Assembly: GCA_948146395.1 (NCBI GenBank)
Contig: OX411549.1
Span: forward strand, 34,246,693 to 34,310,692
Reading direction: 5' to 3'
Length of the DNA stretch: 64,000 nt
Origin: Fragum whitleyi
Lineage: Eukaryota > Mollusca > Bivalvia > Cardiida > Cardiidae
Position 1 is the stretch's first letter. The number at the start of each line of letters is the position of its first letter. The notes below the pieces were generated by a model. It was not told where the DNA came from. It did not search any database and saw nothing but the letters and a program-made list of their open reading frames with translations. Of the stretch, positions 58,161-64,000 are shown in pieces. A program made the translations under genes and the position numbers.

Positions 58161-58283
58161 AAATGAGTAAGATATATTCAAAGAGAACAAATTTGAAACA
58201 AAGGTTGCCCTAGATTTCCATTTCCATGGTGAAATAATCAGTCCATTTTGTCTCATTATTGATTTATACAGTACAAAATTATT

Positions 58284-58509
58284 TGAGCCTGTGTGTGACA
58301 TTTCCAACCATTTCAAATGTGCGCAAAGCAAAGACTTTGGCCAGTCTGTGCATCTGCACAGTCTGACCAGGGTCTTTACTGTGCAATTTGTAGATAGACT
58401 TAGTCTCAAAATGCCTTTAGATAGTCCGGTACCGTGTGATTGTCCAGGCTGCTCAATATTTTTGCTTCACAAGCATGTGAAATTGTTGGAAATGTCACGC
58501 ACAGGCTCA
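58284..58509. mobile_element. MITE, TGAGCCTGTG family, 226 bp
   Basis: tgagcctgtgtgtgacatttc and gaaatgtcacgcacaggctca; the best-conserved ends of this family in the window. Confidence 0.85.
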
Positions 58510-58768
58510 TTTTTCAGTTGTTAAGGAAACTTATTTAAAAAGGAACCTGTTATTTCTGTGGCTCTGACTTCAACACTGATCATTTTACATCAAAAGTCAA
58601 TGTTGTTTCTGCACTTCTCTTGTATGTCCTTTGATCTTTTTACATGAGAAAATACTTTTGAAAAAGAAACTGCCTTTGACAAGCATTTTGTCCTGTTACC
58701 ACAATTTTTTCTACCGCATAGGTAAATTGTACTAACTGATCCCTCTTTAAAATCAGTTAAAAATCTCC

Positions 58769-58812
58769 CCTCCCTCCCCCCCCCCCCCAAGCCCCCCCCC
58801 CCTCCCCCCCAA
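58769..58812 (+). repeat. Poly-C tracts just before exon m
   Basis: Three C runs (about 10, 10 and 7 long) between 58769 and 58812, about 110 bases before the exon m acceptor. The minus strand has G-quadruplex potential. Confidence 0.85.
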
Positions 58813-58924
58813 TAAAAAAAAGGGAAAGAAAAATAAAGAAAATGAATTAAAGGGGTTAGATTTAAAACCAAGTTTCTATTATAGTCAACACAAAATTAGT
58901 GTAGGAAATTATGTCTATTTTCAG

Positions 58925-59033
58925 CGCCAATTTACTAGGATTACTGTACAACTTGGTGGAGAGTTCTACAACCATTCAACAACAGATGATACAAAATAAA
59001 GGGTTTCTAGTCATCGGTCATTTGTTGGAAAAG
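58925..59033 (+). CDS. NBEA/LRBA: NBEA/LRBA exon m: QMIQNKGFLVIGHLLEK segment
   Basis: One base completes the Cys codon begun in exon l, then 36 codons to phase 0; acceptor ctattttcag, donor gtaggt. The product starts ANLLGLLYNLVESSTTIQQQ and ends KGFLVIGHLLEK. It matches the vertebrate CATLLAFLVELLKSSVAMQEQMLGGKGFLVIGYLLEK helices. Two poly-C tracts lie about 110-170 bases upstream. Confidence 0.95.
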
Positions 59034-59194
59034 GTAGGTATTCAAGCCTTTTTATGTCCTTCAAGGAATATACTTGCCAAAATATTGTTGAAAGGGAAGA
59101 AATTACTCATAGATATCAATTTCATCATATCCCAGAATTGGTACGGAACTTGTCCTGCACAAGCTATTCTACCTACGGACAAGTGCATTTTTTG

Positions 59195-59565
59195 AGACCA
59201 GGGCTCCTCACTAAGGGGAGTCTTGGAGTTTTAGAGACTCCTTGTTTACCAGTTGGGACTCCTTCAATTTGCAAGTTAAAAGTCCAATGGACTCCCAGGA
59301 CCATATGAAAATATTTTGAGAGACAAAAAATCTTTTCACTACAAAAGTTGTTTAAGATAACATTTGCTTGGAACTTGTAATATTTTGAAAGAAAACTGGT
59401 TATCTTCGTGGCGAATAAACTTGTGGCATGGAAGAAAATGCTTGTAAGAAGCAATTTTTTCTTTTCCACAATGTTCTCCGAATATGAAAAGGACTCCTTT
59501 TTTTGAGCTTGGACTCCTTAATTTCACAAGTTTGGAGTCTGATTGACTTCAGACTCACAGATGTT
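59195..59565. mobile_element. GAGTCC-rich small DNA element in the m-n intron
   Basis: ggggagtcttggagttttag left, ttggagtctgattgacttc right, hairpin gaagaaaatgcttgtaagaa / gcaattttttcttttcc inside. Open frames over it are incidental. Confidence 0.5.
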
Positions 59566-59656
59566 AGTGTCAATAGCTGGAGACCACTTGTCTGTGGTCT
59601 TTCCAGAAAGACAGTAGACATGGAAAATATCTTCTTTTAGAAATCACCATCTGCAA

Positions 59657-59734
59657 TTCAATGGCTCAGTGCAAAACAGTTGTAACTGCCTATATTTATA
59701 GGCAGATACAACTGTTTTGCATTGAATCATTGAA
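59657..59734. repeat. 78-bp palindrome, family of 1715
   Basis: ttcaatggctcagtgcaaaa / ttttgcattgaatcattgaa arms with cagttgtaactgcctata inside. Confidence 0.8.
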
Positions 59735-59925
59735 TTTTACTTTTTACAGGCCTAAAAGAGACTTTTAAGAGAATTTATGAATTCTTGAAATACCAACTTG
59801 AATTGACCTGTGATTTTCAAATTCTCTTCATGTTATTTATTGAATCCTTACTATCCCTTCAAGAATTACAGTTATAATTTTCATATATATCATAAATTAA
59901 TGGCGTTTTCTCTCGCTTGTTTCAG

Positions 59926-60078
59926 TCATCTAGAGACCATATAACACCCTCAGTGTTAGAAGTGTTCCTGAAGTTGACCAATTATCTGGTCAAACTGCCC
60001 ACTGGGGCCACATTACTTAAACACCTATTTGACCACATTCTCTTTAATCCAGCCCTCTGGATACATTCCTGTATGGAG
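59926..60078 (+). CDS. NBEA/LRBA: NBEA/LRBA exon n: last exon in the window (LCDHILFNPAIWIH-like)
   Basis: 51 codons, phase 0/0; acceptor gcttgtttcag, donor gtgaga. The product opens SSRDHITPSVLEVFLKLTNY and ends with LFDHILFNPALWIHSCME. It matches the vertebrate SSRVHITRAVLEQFLSFAKY...LLKQLCDHILFNPAIWIHTPAKV. The next residues would be VQLxLYTYLSxEF, but no such exon was seen before the window end, so the following intron is at least 3.9 kb. Confidence 0.95.
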
Positions 60079-60478
60079 GTGAGAAATATTGTGAGAGTGG
60101 GGTGAGCTCTAAACTATTGTAAGTGCCAAAAATTATATTGGCACTCACAATATTTTTTTTCCAACCCTTCAATGAGATCTTTTATACTTTGTATTGCTGT
60201 AAAAAATACCTATCTGAATTGAATGTAGCCTATTCTGTGCAGTTTGATTGTATGACCATTTGATTTTTATGTGTTAGAAAATACTGTGAAAAGTGAGGAA
60301 TTGCTTTAAACTTGCTTTCTTTTTTTTCACCTGTTGATTATTGTCTGTTATCCCTTTGAATTTGGACTAGCCTTAAACTTAAAAAACAACAGAAATCTTA
60401 CAAATGAAAGTAATGCAAAAACTGGAAGTGTTAACCCTGAATGGAATGATATTTCATTTGAAATTCTTTTAAGTTATT

Positions 60479-62668
60479 AGTCCCCTACCGGTTACCCGTT
60501 GGGGGACTATAGGTTTGCTCGATTCCGTCTGTCCGTCCATCCGTCCATCTGTCTGTCTGTCCGTCCATCTGTCCGTCACACTTTTGTCCGGGCTATATCT
60601 TCTAAACCATATGTGCTAGCAACTTCAAACTTGGTACACCTATAGATCTCATTGAGGAGAAGTGTCATGTTCAAGAACCGTTACTCTGCCACACCCACTT
60701 TTTAAGTGATTGCCCTTTGTTGTTTTTACCCTTACATTCTTGTCCAGAACATATCTTCTAAACTTTGAGTGCCAGCAACTTCAAACTTTGTACACTTATA
60801 GATCTCATTGAGAAGATGTGTCATGTTCAAGATCCATAACTCTGCCACGCCCACTTTTTGAGTTATTGCCCTTTGTTGTTTTTAGCCTTACATTCTTGTC
60901 CGGCTCATTTCTCCTAAAGTATAAGTGCTAGCAACTTCAAGCTTGGTACACTTATAGATCTGATTGAGGACAAGTGTCATGTTCAAGAACTGTTATTCTG
61001 CCACACCCACTTTTTGAGTTATTGTCCTTTGTTGTTTTTACCCTTACATTTTTGTCCGGATCATATCTCCTAAACCATAAGTGCTAGCAACTTCAAACTT
61101 TGTACACTGATAGATCTTATCGAGGACAAGTGTCATGTATAAGAACTTTTACTCTGCCATGTCCACTTTTTGAGTTATTGCACTTTGTTGTTTTTAGTCT
61201 TACATTCTTGTCCGGATCATATCTCCTAAACCATAAGTGCTAGCAACTTCAAACTTTGTACACTGATAGATCTTATCGAGGACAAGTGTCATGTATAAGA
61301 ACTGTTACTCTGCCATGTCCACTTTTTAGCTCACCTGAGCACGAAGTGCTCAAGGGAGCTATTGTGATCGATCGTTGTCCGGCGTCCGTCTGTCCGTCTG
61401 TCTGTCACGGCGTCAACTTTTTCTTTAAACGACATCTCCTCCTAAACTTATGGGTCAAAATCAACCAAACTTGGCAGAAATGTTCCTTGGGTTGTCCCTT
61501 ATGAAAATTGCTCAAATGGAAAGGATCCGTGCCATATCACGGGAAAAGGGGCCTTAATGACAAATTTCTTGTTTTCACTCTAGAAGCCACAAATATGGTC
61601 CAATCTTCATGAAACTTGGTCAGAATGTTTGTTAGGTCATGAGGATGGAGTCTATTGAAAGTAGGAAGGATCCGTGCCATTTCACAGAAAAAGTCGCCTT
61701 AATGACAATTTTGAGTTATATCTTTAAACCACATCTCCTCCTTAACTTATGGGTCAAAATCAACCAAACTTGGCAGAAATATTCCTTGGGTGGTCCCTAA
61801 TGAAAATTGCTCAAATGGAAAGGATCTGTGCCATATCACGGGAAAAGGGGCCTTAATGACAAATTTCTTGTTTTCACTCTAGAAGCCAAATATATGGTCC
61901 AATCTTCATAAAACTTGGTCAGAATGTTTGTTAGGTCATGAGGATGAAGTCTATTGAAAATGGGAAGGATTCGTGCCATTTCACGGAAAAAGGCGCCTTA
62001 AAGACAATTTTGTCAACAATATCTTTAAACGACATCTCCTCCTAAACTTATGGGTCAAAATCAACCAAACTTGGCAGAAATTTTCCTTGGGTTGTCCCTT
62101 ATGAAAATTGCTCAAATGGAAAGGATCTGTGCCATATCACGGGAAAAGGGGCCTTAATGACAAATTTTTTGTTTAGACTCTAGAAGCCACAAATATGGTC
62201 AAATTTTCATGAAACTTGGTCAGAATGTTTGTTAGGTCATGAGGATAAAGTCTATTGAAAATGGGAAGTATGTCATATCACGGGAAAAGGGGCCTTAATG
62301 ACAATTTTCTCGTAAGAGCTCCAAACGCCACAAAAATAGTCCAATCTTCATGAAACTTGATCAAAATGTTTGCCAGGTCACAAGAATGAACTCTGTTGAA
62401 AATGGGAAAGTTCATGCCATATCATAGGAAATGGAGTCTTAATGATAATTTACTTGAAATATCAGGTGAGCGATTTAGGGCCCTCGGGGTCCTCTTGTTG
62501 AGTTATTGCAATTTATTGTTTTTAGTCTTACATTCTTGTCTGGATCATATCTTCTAAATTATAAGTGCTAGCAACTTTAAACTTTGTACACTTATAGATC
62601 TCATTGAGACAAGTGTCATGTACAAGAACTGTCACTCTGCCATGTCCACCTTTTGAGTTATTATCCCC
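60479..62668 (+). mobile_element. Outer Helentron-like element (AGTCCCCTACC head), split by insertions
   Basis: Head agtcccctaccggtt / gttgggggact hairpin after a T, long tccgtccatc microsatellite, then about 156-bp tandem units (ttgtccgg-catatctcctaaac at about 60586, 60741, 60896, 61052, 61210). Interrupted at 61328 by another element, resumes 62500-62668, then is interrupted again. Its 3' end is not in the window. Confidence 0.7.
61328..62499 (+). mobile_element. Nested Helentron-like element (AGCTCACCTGAGC family), 1.17 kb, complete
   Basis: Sits in ccacttttt|gagttattgc, whose unoccupied form is at 61158-61180. 5' hairpin agctcacctgagcac ... gtgctcaagggagct, gtccgtctgtctgtc microsatellite, units of about 300 bp (two different ~150-bp halves). 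Subterminal tcaggtgagc (62463-62472) complements the head; 3' agggccctcggggtcc and TCTTGTT. Confidence 0.82.
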
Positions 62669-64000
62669 TGCAGTTTTTGGCGAGGGGATATAGTAATGCT
62701 CTCTGTCTGTCACTCTGTTATTCTGTGATTCCGAGGTTCCGTAACTTGTCAGGAGCATATCTCCTAAAGTATAATAGCAATCAACTTGAAACTTTATGGG
62801 TTGATAGATAATATGGAGGAGAAGTGCAGTGCACAAGAACTACAACTCTTGCTTGCAAAATTTTGGAGTGATTGCCCTTTGTTATTTTAAAGACTTAGAT
62901 TTTGTCCGGAGCATATCTCCTAAAGTATAATAGCTATAAACTTGTAACTTTATGGTAGGATAGTTTACATGGAGGAGAAGTGCAGTGCATAAGAACTACA
63001 ACTCTTGCTTGCATAATTTTGGAGTAATTGCTTTTGTTATTTTAAAGACTTAGATTTTGTCTGGAGCATATCTCCTAAAGTATAATAGCTATCAACTTGA
63101 AACTTTATGGGTGGATAGATCTTATGGAGGAGAAGTGCAGTGCAAAAGAACTACAACTCTTGCTTGCATAATTTTGGAGTTATTGCCCTTTGTTATTTTT
63201 AAGAGTTAGATTTTGTCCAGAGCATATCTCTTTAAGTATAATAGCTATCAACTTGAAACTTAATGGGTGGATAGATCTTATGGAGGAGAAGTGCAATGCA
63301 AAAGAACTACAACTCTTGCTTGCATAATTTTGGAGTTATTGCCATTTGTTATGTTTAAGGGTTAGATTTTGTCCGGAGCATATCTCCTAAAGTATAATAG
63401 CAATCATCTTGAAACTTTATGGGTGGATAGATCTCGTGGAGGAGAAGTGCAGTGCTCAAGAACTACAACTCTTGCTTGCATAATTTTGGAGTTATTGCCC
63501 TTTGCTATTTTAAAGACTTAGATTTTGTCTGTTGCATATCTCGTAAAGTATAATAGCTATCAACTTGAAACTTTATGGGTGGATAGATAATATGGAGGAG
63601 AAGTGCAGTGCACAAGAACTATAACTGCATAATTTTGGAGTTATTGCCCTTTGTTATTTTTATGCCCCGCATCAATAGATCAGGGGCTTATTGTTCTACT
63701 CATGTCCGTCTGTCTGTCTGTCTGTCCGTCTGTCTGTCCGTCCGTCTGTCCGTCCGTCTGTCCGAAAACTTAACCTTGCCAATATCTTCAAGCCTATTCA
63801 AGATACAAAGCTAATATTTGGCATGATGATAGATCTCAATGATCCGCATCCGCTGATACCAAAGTCAAGGTCATGTGACAAGGTCAAGGTCATCTGTCAA
63901 GGTCAAATGTCCGAAAACCAAACCCGAAAACTTAACCTTGCCAATATCTTCAAGCCTTTTCAAGATACAAAGCTAATATTTGGCATGATGATAGATCTTA
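62669..64000 (+). mobile_element. Helentron-like element (ATCCCCTGC head), continues beyond window
   Basis: Inserted in gagttat|tgc of the outer element. Head atcccctgcag / ggcgaggggat hairpin, then 156-bp units (gagcatatctcctaaagta at 62753, 62909, 63064, 63220, 63376). Itself interrupted at 63662. Confidence 0.7.
63662..64000 (+). mobile_element. Second ATGCCCC-family Helentron-like element, cut by window end
   Basis: Same head, gtctgtccgtc run and aaggtcatgtgacaaggtca block as the complete copy at 38297-38578, but it then repeats the aaacttaaccttgccaatat unit, so this copy is longer. Confidence 0.75.

Larger units (their letters stand above)
13758..60078 (+). other. NBEA/LRBA: NBEA/LRBA orthologue, internal gene segment (14 exons, 13 complete introns)
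   Basis: The exons joined in order give one 517-codon frame with no stop. It is collinear with the N-terminal third of vertebrate neurobeachin and LRBA, with no block missing between neighbouring exons. These proteins are very large BEACH-family scaffolds on Golgi and endosomal membranes that act in membrane-protein traffic (LRBA protects CTLA4 from lysosomal loss; NBEA binds PKA and acts at synapses; Drosophila rugose is the single invertebrate counterpart). Visible domain order: ARM-like helical segment, concanavalin-A-like lectin fold, start of the following helical region. The start codon, promoter, PH-BEACH and WD40 parts lie outside or were not found. Intron phases are 0 except after exons b (1), e (2) and l (2). 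Known from the family: function. Inferred: one-to-one orthology, since NBEA and LRBA are equally good matches. Confidence 0.9.

Noticed and set aside
58590..58871. 93-codon minus-strand frame with a glycine run
   Set aside because: The glycines come from the poly-C tract.
62528..62836. 102-codon minus-strand frame
   Set aside because: Formed by tandem-repeat units of Helentron-like elements across an insertion junction.
60560..63660. Regularly spaced repeats resembling a CRISPR array
   Set aside because: Unit length about 156 bp with no short repeat/variable spacer pattern; eukaryotic tandem repeats.

Overview
The window is AT-rich, intron-rich animal DNA. The protein it encodes and its repeats (tRNA-headed SINEs, tandem-cored elements with gtcc/gtct microsatellite heads, AAGGTCA-rich repeats, many palindromic MITEs) suggest a bivalve mollusc, probably a clam-like heterodont. 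The species is an inference, not something read from the sequence.

One cellular gene is visible. On the + strand, 14 consecutive internal exons (13758-60078, 1551 coding bases, 517 codons) encode part of the N-terminal half of the single invertebrate orthologue of vertebrate neurobeachin (NBEA) and LRBA, a large BEACH-domain scaffold of vesicle traffic. All 14 splice pairs are GT-AG, the phases agree, and the joined product runs collinear with NBEA/LRBA: an ARM-like N-terminal segment (exons a-d), a concanavalin-A-like lectin domain (exons e to i/j), then the start of the next helical region (k-n). The 5' exons and promoter, and everything downstream including PH-BEACH and WD40, are not recognised here. 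Upstream of exon a lie two further copies of that exon. One (11018-11110) is nearly intact and open; the other (about 10715-10885) is decayed and split by a small palindromic insertion.

The rest is intron filled with mobile-element remains. By region: 1-1300, the gag end of an LTR retrotransposon (minus strand) and a small DNA element carrying a SINE; 1700-4420, three hAT-like/palindromic MITEs and a direct duplication; 5000-5400, a CpG-richer block with an NRF1-like site, related to one near 19.3 kb; 9288-13590, Helentron-like elements including a cleanly nested copy, plus the duplicated exons; 13.9-26 kb, SINEs, a TTAA-flanked MITE and a run of Helentron-like elements (20797-23669); 26.3-36 kb, a 50-bp minisatellite, MITEs and a 1.3-kb Helentron-like element inside a piggyBac-like MITE; 36.9-47 kb, more nested elements and a 3-kb TTAA-ended element with a 1.3-kb element inside; 47-60 kb, short introns with SINEs/MITEs and a 1-kb mariner-like element; 60.1-64 kb, Helentron-like elements nested four deep and running off the window.

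The features most worth a second look are the exon triplication, the repeated appearance of one transposon architecture (5' terminal hairpin, asymmetric inverted repeats, 145-175-bp tandem core, 3' hairpin + TCTTGT, insertion inside T-runs without target duplication) in several sequence-unrelated families, and SINEs lying about 20 bases from two splice acceptors.
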